A stretch of 64,000 nt of DNA from Symbiodinium natans (GCA_905221605.1 CAJNDS010002387.1:124001-188000), one strand, 5' to 3'; shown: positions 30,701 through 42,723, counted from the first letter of the stretch. Program-made: numbers and translations. Notes: a model not told the origin generated them from the sequence alone.

Positions 30701-33195
30701 GTGTTTAAAGGGGTTAACTGGTTTAGGGTTACTTTATGCATTGGGGTTACCACCCTTCACCCCAAACCCCAAACCCTCAACCCTGAACGGAGTAAGCACG
30801 GAGACTATGAAGAGTCGGCGGAGAATGGGTTCTACGCGGGTTCCATACGGGGTATTCTGGGGCTGTAGAGGGTCAAGGTTGTGTTTTGTCGAGTTGTATC
30901 ATCGGAGTTATATAGGGTTTGTATTATCACATGAATTCCCCGCCGTCTTGGGGTGTCCGATCTGCTTGAGGATGGTTTGGTGTTCATCGGGGCCTGGGGT
31001 CCCGGTTTAGGGTTTAGGGTTTAGGGCTTGGTTTAGGGCTGGCACTTGGTGCCCTGAATGAAGTGCCTTCTGCTGTCTCCACAGCTATGTTTTACGTTGT
31101 CTACATAAAGTCCAAATAGCTGATAAGAGTAATGAGGCTAGTAGGGGTGGAGTAGAGCGTATACTATGTTGTCCCGGGAAGAAGGGCTTAAGCGTACAAC
31201 CCTGAATCCTAAGCCCTAAACTCTACCCCCCCCCCCCCCCGCCCAGTTTTTGCAAGTGCCAAGATCCGCTAGAAAGCCCGATAAAGGAGCCTTAGTGGAT
31301 CCCTAAACCAAGCCCAAGCCCCCAAACCCTAAACCCCTCTCCCTACCCCTACAATCATCTAATGGGAGCATTTAATCTTAGGGGGTAGGGGGGGGGGGGT
31401 TGACTAAGGGGGAGGGGATTAGGGTTTAGGGTTTGGTTTAGGGTGGCCTAAACCATTAACCCTAAATCCTAAACCCGAAACCCCTAGCCCGCAACCATGT
31501 TTTGAGGCTCGGTTCGCTGCAGGAAGCGCTGCAGCGGATTCGAGAGGATGTGCAGAGTGCTGGGCGCCCACTGGAGTGTGGGGTTTCGATCTTAGGGTAC
31601 ATTTCAGGGGGTGTTTTAAGGGGAGGTTTCGGGCTTTGGGTACAGGAAAGGGGAGTTTAAGAAGGTTAGGTTGTATAGTGTTGAGGAGGGTTTCGAGGTT
31701 GAGAGCTCTTGGGAATTACAGGGATTTAGGGACTTGGGGCATAAATTTTCGGTGTGAGGGCAGTACAAGGTGTTAGCACGATAGGCTTTGGGCTTCAGGG
31801 AGTCAGAGTGTTGGCCTGTAGGGCTTTAGAGTTGCGTGCAAACCGTAAACCCTTGACCCTAAAGCCTAAACCCCAAACCCTAAACCCTTAAACCTAAAAC
31901 CAGTCTAAAACCCTTCGCAAGGTTTCAAGGGGCTGGCATGTCCGCATTGATGTGCCCAGGGGGAGTTGCTAAGCAGTTCCCCAAAAAGAGGGGTACCCCA
32001 AGGGTCATACATACCCCCTCCCCCAATTTAAAAGAAACAGTCAGACCAAAGTCCTTACCCCCCCTCCCAACTTGGGGAACCTCCCTCATCTTCGGACGAT
32101 CAGTTTATAAGGTCTATAGCCAACCACCAGCACCCTTAGTTGATGACAGCCTGCGACTTCTCCTGTAGGTGCTGCTTGTGGGTTTAGGGGGTTTATGGTT
32201 GAGGGTCCGCAGGGTTCAGAGGTTTCAGCGGTAAAGTTTTTGGCAACATCTTGGATTGATTAAAGGAACTGTCAGGATTTCGGGATCTGGGCAACTGTAT
32301 GCAACCCGCTGTGTTTTGAGCCTCTAAGCCCTAAACCTTGGAATGTTCCCCCTTTTGCTAACAGCGTTTTTTTGTGGATTATAGTATGTATCCCCGATTA
32401 TAGTCCCTATTAAGGACTGTTAGTATAAAGGGGGAACACCCCAGCCTAAACCCCAAACCCTAAACCTTAAACCCTAAACCCTAAAGCCTAAAGCCTAAAG
32501 CCTAAACCCTAAACCCTAAACCCTAAACCCCAAACCCCAAACCCCAAGCCCTAAACCCTAAACCCTAAACCCCAAACCTGTCACCTTCGAGTTCCAACTT
32601 TCGTCGAGCTTGGTTCTGATAGCCTCTCGACTCCTAACTCTTCGTCCCTGATGGCGACGGTTGTCTAGGTAGGCCCCTTGGGATATGATAACTTGCCTAG
32701 TTTGTTTTAAGAGAACCATGTGTAGGAAATCTTTTTTCAGAGGGTTCTATAAGGGCCGCCCTAGTTTTGGCCCTTGCATCAACTTCACGTTTGCCGGGCT
32801 TTGCCGCTTCTAGGGAAGGGATCGTGGGAACATTCTGTGGCGCCCCATGGGGGGTCCACTTCTTCTTGTTGTTTCAAAGGGTTAGGCTTCTTCATCAGAT
32901 GCAGCAAGCACAAAAAGGGGATCTTTTCTGCCTAGCTTGCTGGAGAAGCACTCCCTCAACCTTAGAGAAGCCCTAATGAACCCTCATAAACCCCAAAAGC
33001 CCTGTAATAAACCCTATAAACCCTATAAACCCTACAAACCCTATAAACCCTATAAACCCTATGAACCCTATAAACCCTATAAACCCTATAAACCCAACCC
33101 CCTAAACCCTAAGCCGGCCATCCTGGTCCTCAGGCCGCGGACGAATTGGTTGAGCACAGCTCCCACTATGACGGCAGCCCCGCGATTGTCGAACT
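21740..33195 (+). CDS. Formin: FH2-domain exons spread over about 11 kb
   Basis: FH2 proteins nucleate and elongate actin filaments. In order: 21740 to about 21815, RRIRWRTISDQSGTVFNRL (the W...G-T-v-f start of FH2); about 22695-22785, LHSETRKMLHEVQGTWEL; about 23687-23815, EAMESKLSKVLASSVVQQ; about 24150-24235, KRAQQLAIAFRRSPMPLHKL (the K-R-x-q-n-i-a-i helix); about 24645-24735, LDFSISLTEEEIEGLLKAWP; about 25066-25145, GPAEELRDVEQCIRQVAAVP; about 25670-25735, QARLKLLRLSRSLVFG; about 26035-26137 and 27288 to about 27325, joining LQILLQ to EALYIGNYINGD (the hallmark i-G-N-y-x-N); about 28238-28310, KGIGGATPLHCLCAGCAEEI. Less sure: about 31505-31575, LQEALQRIREDVQSAGRPLE, and about 33114-33195. 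All introns contain telomeric repeats. Most boundaries are approximate. The N-terminal part probably lies at 18430-19683. Confidence 0.7.
22380..23682. repeat. Telomeric arrays around formin exons
   Basis: CCCTAAA at 22380-22692 leads into the exon at about 22695. TTTAGGG-type repeats follow from 22788 to 23170, then C-rich CCCTAAA variants at 23170-23400, a family B element (23411-23520), CCCTAAA (23530-23625) and a CACCCCAAA tract (23630-23680) before the exon at about 23687. Confidence 0.8.
24312..24560. other. Family C element and GAG/GGT microsatellite
   Basis: An element with ends GAAGGTTCATTGGGTAGTTGC and GTACCCATGAACCTTCAAGTAC encloses a poly-G tract. It is followed by unique DNA and an (GAG)n(GTG)n microsatellite at 24518-24555. 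The surrounding + ORF (24386-24850) translates the microsatellite as E and V runs; only its later part (from about 24645) is taken as formin exon. Confidence 0.6.
25748..25865. repeat. Homogeneous TTTAGGGG array
   Basis: About eleven near-identical 8-mers of TTTAGGGG, bordered by ordinary TTTAGGG, directly downstream of the exon at about 25670-25735. The CCCTAAA/CCCTAAT block at 25975-26025 precedes the next exon, which makes an inverted pair. Confidence 0.8.
26138..27287 (+). other. Telomeric-repeat intron with GA donor in the formin FH2 domain
   Basis: Donor GAGGGGGTTTAGGG, acceptor GCTCCAG. The direct repeat GCTACAGGAGG/GCTCCAGGAGG spans the junctions. G-rich TTTAGGG repeats fill much of 26138-26690, including a duplicated segment (GCCTCAAGCAACAGC at about 26487 and 26598). 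C-rich CCCTAAA/CCCTAAAT repeats fill 26745-27275. Splicing yields LLQEALYIGNYIN, a very good match to FH2, so the join is well supported. Confidence 0.75.
28080..28570. repeat. CCCTAAA arrays
   Basis: C-rich variants including CCCCTAAA at 28080-28235, then the exon at about 28238-28310, then nearly uniform CCCTAAA at 28345-28565. Confidence 0.8.
28640..29830. other. Repeat-poor segment of unknown content
   Basis: Apart from a short TTTAGGG block (28735-28780) this 1.2 kb has ordinary composition. Open frames exist on both strands: minus 28775-29086 (Lys/Gln-rich), plus 29123-29332 and plus 29404-29631 (MVTAGWQTQQLSTSLSKHIA). I recognise no family. It may be an intron-internal insertion in the formin gene or an unrelated gene. 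Confidence 0.3.
29985..33110. other. Telomeric arrays, short elements and sparse formin exon candidates
   Basis: Telomeric blocks at 29985-30015, 30490-30612 (CCCTAAA meeting GTTTAGGG), 31005-31035, 31855-31890, 32445-32578 and 32985-33110 (CCTATAAAC variant). Elements: a family E-like copy at 30268-30358, family A at 32338-32443 and a TAGGTAGGCCCCTTGGG-type copy at about 32660-32770. Poly-G/C tracts occur at 30160-30178, 31227-31240 and 31389-31400. Unique pieces without a recognised protein: 30660-31000, 31576-31790, 31938-32168. Confidence 0.5.
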
Positions 33196-33229
33196 AGAGG
33201 ACTGGCGGAGGGTGGGTCCAGTAGTTCAA

Positions 33230-36200
33230 AAACCCTAAGCCCTAAACCCGAAACCCTGACTCCTAAACCCTAAACCCTAAACCCTAAACCCTAAACCCTA
33301 AACCCTAAACCCTAAACTCTAAACCCTAAACCCTAAACCCTAAACCCTAAACCCTAAACCCTAAACCCTAAACCCTAAACCCTAAACCCTAAACCCTAAA
33401 CCCTAAACCTTCATCCCTCAAAACCTAAATCCCTAACCCTTCGAAGCCCCAACTCCCAACATCCCTAATCCCTCAATCCTTAAACCCTAAGTCTAAATCC
33501 CTAAACCCTCACTCCCGAAACCCTGAACACCGAAACCTGCAGATCTCGAATCCCTAAGCCCTAAACCCTAAACCCTAAACCCTAAACCCTAAACCCTTGG
33601 AACCTCCACAGGACACACCCTGCGCTGCCATCCAGCCACTGGGCCGCGGCGCACGACCAGTCGGACCAGGCACTGCGGTATAGGGTTTAGGGTTTAGGGT
33701 TTAGGGTTTAGGGTTTAAGGTTTAGGGTTTAGGGTTTAGGGTTTAGGGTTTAGGGTTTAGGGTTTAGGGTTTAGGGTTTAGGGTTTGGGGACTTAAGGGC
33801 TGAGCCGGCTTAGGGCTTAGGGTTAAGGGCTGGGGTCAAAGGGTTGGGGTTTGGGGGTTTAGGGTTTGGGGTTTAGGGTTTAGGGTTGGGGTTTGGGGGG
33901 TTCGGGTTTTTTGAGGGTCGGGGTGAACTTGGCAGTCGAGGAAGTCACCTGCGAGTTTTTGAGGCGTAGGATTCAAGGAAGATGGGTGTGCGCACCAAAC
34001 ATGTTTTATTACTATTATTATAGGAACCCCGTATTGTCACCCTTGTTTTAGGAACTTGCCCTACAAAAGTGTTGATGGCTTATTATTATAACTACTATTA
34101 GTATTATTATTATCATCTTTTTTGGGGGGTTCTGAAGTAGTAAATGTATACTGTAGGGTCTTAACCTCTAACTAAAAAATTAGACCCTAGATTGTGTTTT
34201 GCTGCACTGTGTGTCTGAGGCCGCGACCTGCCGACAAGTAACAATGAGTAGCCGCTTCAGGCTGCTTGTGAATCCAGACAAAATAAGGAAACTAATACGG
34301 CGGGATAAAAAACTAGACCCTAAATTCGAGAAGCTCAAACTAGCCCCCAAAAAACCCCAAACAAAGCCCTCAAAATCCTAAACCCATGTTCCCCCTTACT
34401 AGCAGTCCTTAACAGGGAGTATAGTACCCCCTCTCATAATCCCGATTAAGGACTGTTAGTATAAGGGGGGAACTTCCCAACCCTAGACCCTAAACCCTGA
34501 ACCCTCAACCCTCAACCCTCAACCCTAAACCCTAAACCCTAAACCCTAAACCCTAAACCCATCGCAGGTCATCCACCTTTTGTCATCCCCCCGCTGCACT
34601 TGCAGATGATCCGTGCGGAGCCGCCACTCGAATCCTTTCAAGTGGGAAACGAATCACGGGAGGAGGGGTGGGGGTGGGGTGAAGGGGCGGTTTAGGGTTT
34701 AGGGTTTAGGGTTTAGGGTTTAGGGTTTAGGGTTTCGGGTTTCGGGTTTCGGGTTTAGGGCTTCAGGCCTTCAGGGCTTCAGGGCTTCAGGGCTTCAGGG
34801 CTTCAGAGTTTGGGGTTGATGTGCTTGTTCCTCCTTTTGGGTTTTGACAGTTTGATTAGGGTTCTCGAGCTTTTGGGGGGCTTAGGGTTCTTAGTGCCTG
34901 TGAGGGTTTAGTTGCAGGGCGCTCGGGATTTCTTACGGTTCAGGGTCTTTGGGGTTTTTGCTCCAGGCCTGTGTTTGCCGTAGCTCGAACTGGAGTTCGG
35001 GGCTTGGGCTCACATCACCAGGGCAGTTGCACATGGTCCCTTACCTCAAAGGGCTCTGAAGTCTGGGCCCTTGGGTCGTTCTAGGGCCTATAAGGGGGTC
35101 TAGAAGGGTTCGCCAATTAAGGGCCCAGACTAATGGACCATGGAACTACCCTAAGATGACAGCGCCCTGAACTCCCGAGAGTGACCTGAAGCTCATGTTA
35201 GACACTCTGCAGCTTCACCAGACTCGGTAGGCCCTTTTGGATATTTGGTATAGTTCCCCTTTCTTGGGTTTAAGAGGGTCATGTTTTTAGGATAGAGGGC
35301 TCTGGGGTTCGGGGAGGGGGGAGGGGAGGAGACTATATAGGGTGTGGGGTTTAGGCGTTTTAAAGAGCCCCAAGCCACCAGATCTCAAGTATTGTACCAA
35401 AAGAAGCCAGAGTTGACCCGTAGATCTCCAATCGTGTACCAACAAAGTCAGAGTTGATGTGTTTTGGGTTGAGTGATTGGGAGGGTTGAGGGGGGGGGGG
35501 GGATTCGGTAGCATAAATTCTAAACTCCAACCCCAAACCCTAAACCCTAAAAGGGCATATTTGGCAGATGTCACGGCTCAGATAAGGCTTCTCTCGGCTC
35601 GGGTGAAGAGGGAGAGGGGGCTAAGTAGCTGGGTTTGTCCTGTTTAGCCTCAAGCCATAAACCAAACCCTATACCCTAAACCCTAAACCCGAAAGCCCGA
35701 CCCCCCCTATGCCCCAAACCCTAACCCTATACCCTAAACCCTAAACCCTAAACCACGAACCTGGCGTTTAGGGCTCCAGTCTTCCGATCTCGACTAGTCC
35801 TCAGGTTGTCCGTGACCTTCGAGCAGAGCGGTGAGGAGGTCCCATGTGTGGAATCTTAAACCTCGGGGTTTCGGGTTTAGGGTATAGATTTTTGGGGTTT
35901 AGTGTTTAGGGTTCAGGAAACTTGAGGGCCTAGGGTTGCGATATCGCCTGCATGCAACTGAGAAGCACCCTGGACCTGAAGGGTAGACATCAGGTTGGGC
36001 GGGCTTTGCAGCTCTGCGGCTAAGAGAGGCTGAGCCCTAAACCTTAAACCTCAAATCCAAATCCCTGAGTTTTTAGGGGTTTCTAATGGATTTGATTTGG
36101 TACAACTTTTGAAGTGCTTTGGGCCCTAAACCCCTATATAGCCCAATGTAACCCGTAGGAAACATATAGGGTTGAGGGTTTAGGGGCGTGGGGCGCTTGA

Positions 36201-38260
36201 GTGCTTAGCACCCTCGTATTCGGATTGTTTCGTTTCTACTGCCCTTCCCCTTAGTTCCTCAAGTACCCTAAACCCTAACCCCTAAACCCTAGACCCTAGA
36301 CCCTAAACCCTAAACCCTAAACCCTAAACCCTAAACCCTAAACCGTAGTGGGGCAGCCACAGGGCACAGGAACTTAGCGAGCTGAGGGTTAGAGCCCTAA
36401 ACCCTATTTGCCCTTTTAGGGTTTAGAGTTTAGGGTTTAGGGTTTAGGGTTTAGGGTTTAGGGTTTAGGATTTAGGGTTTAGGGTTTAGGGGCATCCTTT
36501 AGCCCACATGATTTTCACTTGCTCGTTGTTTACCCCGTCATTGGATCCTATGGGATCCTAATTTCCAAGCTCCCTGCTCAGAGCCCCTAAACCTTAAAAG
36601 CTAAGTAAACCCCAAACCCTAAACCCTAAACCCTAAACCCTAAACCCTAAACCCCAAACCCCAAACCCTAAACCCTAAACCCTAAACCCCAAACCCCAAA
36701 CCCCAAACCCCAAACCCCAAACCCCAAAACCCCAAACCCCAAACCCCAAACCCCAAACCCCAAACCCCAAACCCCAAACCCCAAACCCCAAACCCCAAAC
36801 CCCAAACCCCAACCCCCAAACCCCAAACCCCAAACCCCAAACCCCAAACCCCAAACCCCAAACCCCAAACCCCAAACCCTAAACCCTAAACCCTAAACCC
36901 TAAACCCTAAACCCTAAGCCCTAAACCCTAAACCCTAAACCCTAAACCCCAACCCCTACGAAGGTTTTTCAGCCTACCATGCTCCTGACAGGGCTCCAGC
37001 CCCTCCAACGCGCGGAGCGAGTCGCCAGATCGAGGCGCCGACCTCAGGGTTTCGGGTTTAGGGTTTAGGGGTTCAGGGTTTAGGATTTTTGGGTTTAGGG
37101 TTTAGGGTTTAGGCTTAGGGTTTAGGGTTGTAGGGTTTAGGGTTGTAGGGTTTAGGGTTTAGAGTTGTCGGGTTTAGGGTGTAGGGTGTAGGGTTGTAGG
37201 GTTTAGGGTTTAGGGGTTAGGGGTTTAGGGTTTGGGGTTTAGGGTTGAGGGTTGAGGGTTGACGGTTTAGGGTTTAGGGTTTAGGGGTTTAGGGTTTGGG
37301 GTTTAGGGTTCAGGGTTCAGGGTTTGGGTAGGGTGTTAGGGGATTAAGGTTCAGCGGCTTCGGATTTCGAGGTTTAGTGGCTGCGGCTTCTTGAAGTTGA
37401 GTGTTGGGGGGCTGCTCCTGAAACCAAGAAACCCAAACCCTAAGCCTTGTTAATTACCCTAGACTCCCTAAACCCTAAACCCTCCGACTTCAAGATTCTG
37501 GAACTTCCCGGAACTCCTCCCCCCTGAACCTCATGCCTGGGTAGAGGGTAGTTTCAGGGAACCCTCAAACGCCAAGCTTAAAGCCGAAACCCTAAAACCC
37601 CCAACACCTAAGCCCTCACCCCTAAAACCCTAAACCCTAAGCCTAAGCCCTAAACACCAACGCCCTGAACCCTAAAACTCTAAACCCTAAACCCGAAAGC
37701 CCCCCAAAAACCTTGACCTAAACCGAAACCCTAAAGTCTTAAAACCTAAGCCCTAAACCCTGAAACCCTAAGGCCTATAAACCCCAACACTCTAAACCCT
37801 AAGCCCCAAACCCGAAACCCTAAACCTTAAACCCTAAACCCTAAACCCTAACCCTAAACCCTAAACCCTAAACCCTAAACCCTACACCCTACACCCTAAC
37901 CCTAAACCCTAAACCCTAAACCCTAAACCCTAAACCCTAAACCCTAAACCCTAAACCCTAAACCCTAAACCCTAAACCCTAAACCTTGACAACTTCCTGC
38001 CAGGCTCCTCCCCTCGGCGGGTGGCGTCTACGGGGGCCACACTGTGGGCTCCTTGGGGTCCTCGAAGCCACACGGTCGGATGTAGGGTTGACCCTAAACC
38101 CTAAACCCTAAACCCTAAACCCTAAACCCTAAACCCTAAACCCTAAACCTTAAACTTTACACCCTTTACCCTAAACCTTAAACCCTTAAACCCTAGATTC
38201 TAAACCCTGAACCTTAAGCCCTACGAAAACCTTAAGCCTAATCCCTGAACCCTAAATAGG
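33230..38260. repeat. Dense telomeric-repeat field
   Basis: Main blocks: CCCTAAA 33230-33410 and 33555-33595; TTTAGGG 33680-33900; CCCTAAA 34485-34560; TTTAGGG/TTTCGGG/CTTCAGGG 34690-34805; CCCTAAA 36260-36345; TTTAGGG 36415-36490; CCCCAAA/CCCTAAA 36610-36950; TTTAGGG 37045-37380; CCCTAAA 37440-37985 and 38090-38260. Family A (34385-34480) and a CATGGTCCCTTA/TAATGGACCATG element (35028-35160) are interspersed. I see no recognisable gene. The long Gly/Val/Leu ORFs at 36668-36875 are repeat translations. Confidence 0.7.
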
Positions 38261-38547
38261 ACCTCTTGCCCGCGGGGTAGCATGCAGTGAAGTGCACTTC
38301 GCGCCACCGGTTGCAGCTTTTTTTTGAGGTTCAGGCTATTAGGGTTCAGGTTTTCGGGTTTGAGGGTTAAGGGTTTCAGGACAAACCACAACCCTGTCCT
38401 AGGACCCTACAACCTTCTAGCTCCCAACCCAAAACCCTGCACCCTAAACTCTAAACACTAGGAGTCAAGGTTTAGGGTTCAGGGACCCTAAACCCTGATG
38501 TAGTTTGCCTAAACCCTAAAGCCTAAACCCTAAACCTTTTGTTTTCA

Positions 38548-38638
38548 GGGCAAGTTCCAGCGGCTAAGGTGGTCAGCGCGCACGCCGCCTATGGCGCCGC
38601 GCGCCGCCGCATGGCCGAATGGTTCAGATGTCTATAGC
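38548..38638 (+). CDS. Candidate exon, gene unknown
   Basis: GC-rich unique segment after TTTTCAG and before TTTAGGG, in the flanking context of real exons. Open frames include GQVPAAKVVSAHAAYGAARR. No family recognised. Confidence 0.3.
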
Positions 38639-38719
38639 TTGTTAGGGTTTAGGGTTTAGGGTTTAGGATCTAGGGTCTAGGGTTTGGGGTTTAGGGGTTA
38701 GGGCTTAGGGTTTCATTTT

Positions 38720-41060
38720 CAGTGTCTGGGAAGGCTAGGAAGCTTTTTCTCCCGAGGGTTTACCAGGCCAACCTGGATATCTCTCTATTCGCCTACAGAA
38801 TTTTCTACCTGCTTGAACGAATTGGTAGCTACTACGCCGTTATATATGTGTACACATGTAAACCTAAACAAATAAATAAGTGCGTACATATATATATATA
38901 TATATAATACACAGAGTTTAGGCTTTAGGGTTTACGAACCCTCTAGGGTGTAGGGTTTGGGGTGCAGGAAAACACGCTACTCAGGCAGGGGTTCAGATTC
39001 ATCGGCAGCTGCTCACATTCCCCTCCTCCTTGCAGCCTAAAGCCCCAAGCTTTCAGCCAACCTTCGAACTCACACGTGCTGAACAGCACCCGTCCATCCG
39101 ATCGCTCTCCTAACAACCCCCTGCGCATTCCGTGGGCACCCGAACCCGAAACCACTAAAGCTTCAAGCCCCAACCGTTTGTACGGCCTGGACGGAAAGCC
39201 ATTTCCAGAAAGCTGACACCCGCGCGAGCTGTAAATTTAAACCTTAGCCCTCAACCCAAGAGAGCCCTGAAGCCTCAACAACATGCCAACCCCCTAAGCG
39301 CTACAACCCAAAACCCTGAAAACCTCCCAACCCACCCCAACACCCCAAAAGCCCAAAACCCGGAAACTCCAGACCCAAAGCCCCTAAGCCAAAAGCCCAA
39401 AAAAACCTTAAACCCCAATAAGCCCTGCCTAAACCCTAAGCTCAACAAAACAAAAGCCCTGAAATTCCAGGCCTGCGACTGGCAGACCCCTCCACCCCGT
39501 TGGCCGCGTGCCTCTCCACAGTCCTCCCCAGAGCCAGATCCTGAGATGTTTTTCTGAACTGGGGTTTGGGGTTGAGGGTTTGGGGCTATAGGGTTTAGGG
39601 TTTAGGGTTTAGGGTTTAGGGTTTAGGGTTTAGGGTTTAGGGTTTAGGGTTGGTGGTGTTTGGCATCTAGGGTTTGGGGTAGGGGGTTGGTTGAGGGGAA
39701 AGTCATCAACAGTTAGAGGCCAAAGTGCCCTTGCCTCTGATAGGTCTATCAGAGGGTTCCTGCCCCTAGAAGTTTCATGGGCCCTTAATGTTGTCCTTCC
39801 CTCCCCTTACAGGATTCTGATGTGCGGGCCCTTGGGTTGTATAGAGTATACAAGGGGTCCCCTTGTAAGGACCCTAAGGGACCCTACAGCCCTAGGGGCC
39901 CCTTAACGTGTTCATGAGGAACTAGGACCCAGAGTAGGCCCTTATTCCCCCCCTTTTTTGACCCATGAAACCACAGAGGGCTCCCTTTTCGTTCCTGGGT
40001 TGCTTTTGGGCCCATGGAATTATCAGTAGGAGCATAAGTTGTAAACATCGACAATAGCCTTACCTAGGGTACATAACATAGAACCCTGCTGAGAAGTAAC
40101 CATCATGAGCCTCCTTTCTCTTTCGGTTGTGTCGGTATCCGACGCACGTCGGGCAAGAAGGAATTCGGGCGAAACCCTAGAAACCCTAAAACCTTCAACC
40201 CTAAACCCTCAATCCTAAACCCTAAACCCTAAACCCCAAACCCCCCTAAAACCTTAAACCCTAAACCGCAAACCTTCAATTCCTACGATTCCTTAAGAGT
40301 CTATAGGACCATAGGACCCAGACTAGGCCCTCATTCCCTTTGGCTAGGGCTTGGGTTCCCCTACAAGCCCTTTTCAAATTTCAAAATTTTGGCACCCTGT
40401 TTATTCCTAGGTTCCTCTTGGGTCTAGGTGTCTTTCAGGTTTGAGGGTTCAGGGTTTAGGCTTCGAAGGTGGCAGGAAGAAACCAAAAAGTCGTCGGCCT
40501 GCGCCGCCTGTGCCGCCAGGATGTCTCCGGAAACAACGAGCGAAGACTCCCCTATGGCCGGCGGCCTAAGTCTTTCGACGTGTTTGGAGGTTCTGAGCTG
40601 CAGGCTTGGAGGTTTTAGGGTTTAGGGTTTGGGGTTTAGGGTTTGGAGTTTAGGGGATCTTGTGGTTGTTGTCCGCGAATGAGCTTGATATGGGCATCGG
40701 ACAAAACTAGTGCGTGCCTTCCGGGTTCTAGTACTTGTCCTCGCAAAGGGGCAGGGGCTCACACTGAAGTACTACGGTCAGGGCTCCTGTCAGTCTGTAT
40801 TCGGTCGCTTCTCTAGACTATGGTCCCTTGTGGGGCCCGTGTTTTTAAGGCAGGCCCTCTTACATAGGGTACCCAAAAAGGGATCATCATTTAGGGAACC
40901 GACCATTTGTACACCAAGCATGCTGCGCAACGCTCAGCAGAGGGCGCGCGGGGGGGTTGGCCCTGCTTGGAGGTTCATGGGTTCTTAGAAGTCGACTTGT
41001 AGTTAAGTAGGGTGACAAGTCAAGTCTGCATAGTTGCTTTGATCCTTACTTGGGGTACTT
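38720..41060. other. Mixed telomeric blocks and inverted-repeat elements
   Basis: A repeat-poor part at 38720-39230 contains a + frame ending EPETTKASSPNRLYGLDGKP and a TATATA run at 38888-38906. C-rich degenerate repeats lie at 39240-39470, TTTAGGG at 39550-39650, an element at 39708-39915, family E copies at 39924-40017 and 40307-40432, CCCTAAA at 40170-40270, a family C copy at 40966-41065 and poly-C at 41063-41080. No recognised gene. Confidence 0.45.
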
Positions 41061-41113
41061 AAGCCCCGCCCCCCCCCCCCCCCGCACCCCCGCCCACAGC
41101 GGGTTGGAGCCAC

Positions 41114-41548
41114 TTGCACAGGCCTGCGGCGTTGGGCAATGTGAGAATCTGCAATAACAGTAAACATAATACTACTGCTCAGTCATCAGAACGACAAAAA
41201 ACTCCAATTTGGAAATGCGCACACAAGAGTTTCAAGGTTGATGTCAGTGGCTTGTTCAGACGGTCAGGAAGAAGGGCCAGTGTGTTGCTTCAGTTGCGAC
41301 GCCAGCAGCAGTTCCAGCTGGATAAGGCACCCAATGCGGACAAGCCCAAGGCACATCCACCTGCGGAGTCGGCTCAGGCGCAGCCAGACCAGGAGCATAT
41401 GGCGGCCAATCCTGCAGCTCAGCAAGGACTGCAAGGCCAATCCTCTCCACGCCAGCCCGAATTATCCTTTTGGCAGCAGCAACCAGCGGCAGTGGCGGAG
41501 CAGGCCCAAGTAGCAGGGCATGGGGCTCTGGTGCTTCTCTGGCTATGA
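41114..41548 (+). CDS. Unrecognised ORF, Gln/Ala-rich
   Basis: A 144-codon + frame in a repeat-poor stretch (41080-41700). The second half is rich in Q, A and P (NPAAQQGLQGQSSPRQPE). No domain recognised, and a minus-strand frame covers the same DNA (41256-41588), so the coding strand is not certain. Confidence 0.25.
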   Translation: MHRPAALGNVRICNNSKHNTTAQSSERQKTPIWKCAHKSFKVDVSGLFRRSGRRASVLLQLRRQQQFQLDKAPNADKPKAHPPAESAQAQPDQEHMAANPAAQQGLQGQSSPRQPELSFWQQQPAAVAEQAQVAGHGALVLLWL

Positions 41549-41694
41549 GATAAGGCTCGCAACATAGGATCTGAAAACATCTCTGCATACAAAACTCCCG
41601 TCCTCAGAACTCCTCTCTCGGAACCCTAAGCTTCAGCCTTGAGAACGACGGTGCTGGTAATCCCTGAGCCAAACCCTCAGCCTAAGGCCTGATT

Positions 41695-42400
41695 TGGAGT
41701 GTAGGGCAGTCCCATGCTTCGGGTTTGGGGCTGAGGGCTTAGGGCGTAGGGCTTAGGGCTTAGGGCTTAGGTGTTAGGGTGTTAGGGTGTTAGGGTGTTG
41801 GGGTGTTGGGGTGTTGGGGTGTTAGGGTGTTAGGGTGTTCGGGTGTTAGGGTGTTAGGGATAACTCTAAACCCTCAACCCGGACGCCAAAGACCCAAAGC
41901 CTCTGACCTTAAACATCCAAAAGCCCCCAGGCCCTAAACTCCAGAAACCCTGACGCCCTAAACCCCAAACCCTCAACCCTCAAACCTAAACCCTAAACCC
42001 TAAACCCTAAACCCTAAACCCTAAACCCTAAACCCTAAACCCTAAACCCTAAACCCCGGGACCCGAAACCGAAACCACAAGCCCGAAGAATCGGATTTCT
42101 CGAGGCTGGCGGCTCTGCTCCGCAAACCATCCCACTGAGGCCCCGGGTGCCAGAAGGGGAGCTAGGGTTGAGGGTCCTGGGGTTTGGGTTTAGGGTTTAG
42201 GGTTTAGGGTTTAGGGTTTAGGGTTTAGGGTTTAGGGTTTAGGTTTGAGGGTTTAGGGTTTAGGGTTTAGGGTTTAGGGTTTAGGGTTTAGGGTCCGGGG
42301 GTTTGGGGTTTAGGGTCGTAGGGCGGCCTAGGGTCCTACTTTTTGGGTTCAGGGTCGTAGGGTTTAGGGTTCAGGGTTCAGGCCGCCCAGCGACAAGAAC
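41695..42400. repeat. Telomeric variants in inverted order
   Basis: CTTAGGG and a homogeneous GTGTTAGGG/GTGTTGGGG tract (41766-41860), then CCCTAAA (41960-42055), a short unique piece (42060-42170), and TTTAGGG (42180-42385). Confidence 0.75.
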
Positions 42401-42723
42401 TGCCGTGTCGAAATGGCAAACACCCAGGTGGCGAAGGGGGTCTTCGGTTCAGTTTGGGCTTACCACGATACCTCGGTGACAAACCGTTCGGTGCGGTTAA
42501 TCAAAGAGGCCCCCAGCCCCTTAAATAAGGGGTCCCCGTTTAAGGCCCCTACTGAGGGAGCATGTAACCTAAGAGGGCTTGATGTGGAGAGCTCCATTCC
42601 CAGAAACTCGGCGGGTGAACCTTTCGAGCTATGCAAACCATGGCAAGGCGGGACCCTAGCCCACAGCCCCATCAGATTCTGTTTGTGGTTTAGGGTTCAG
42701 GGTTAGGGTTTAGGGTTTAGGGT

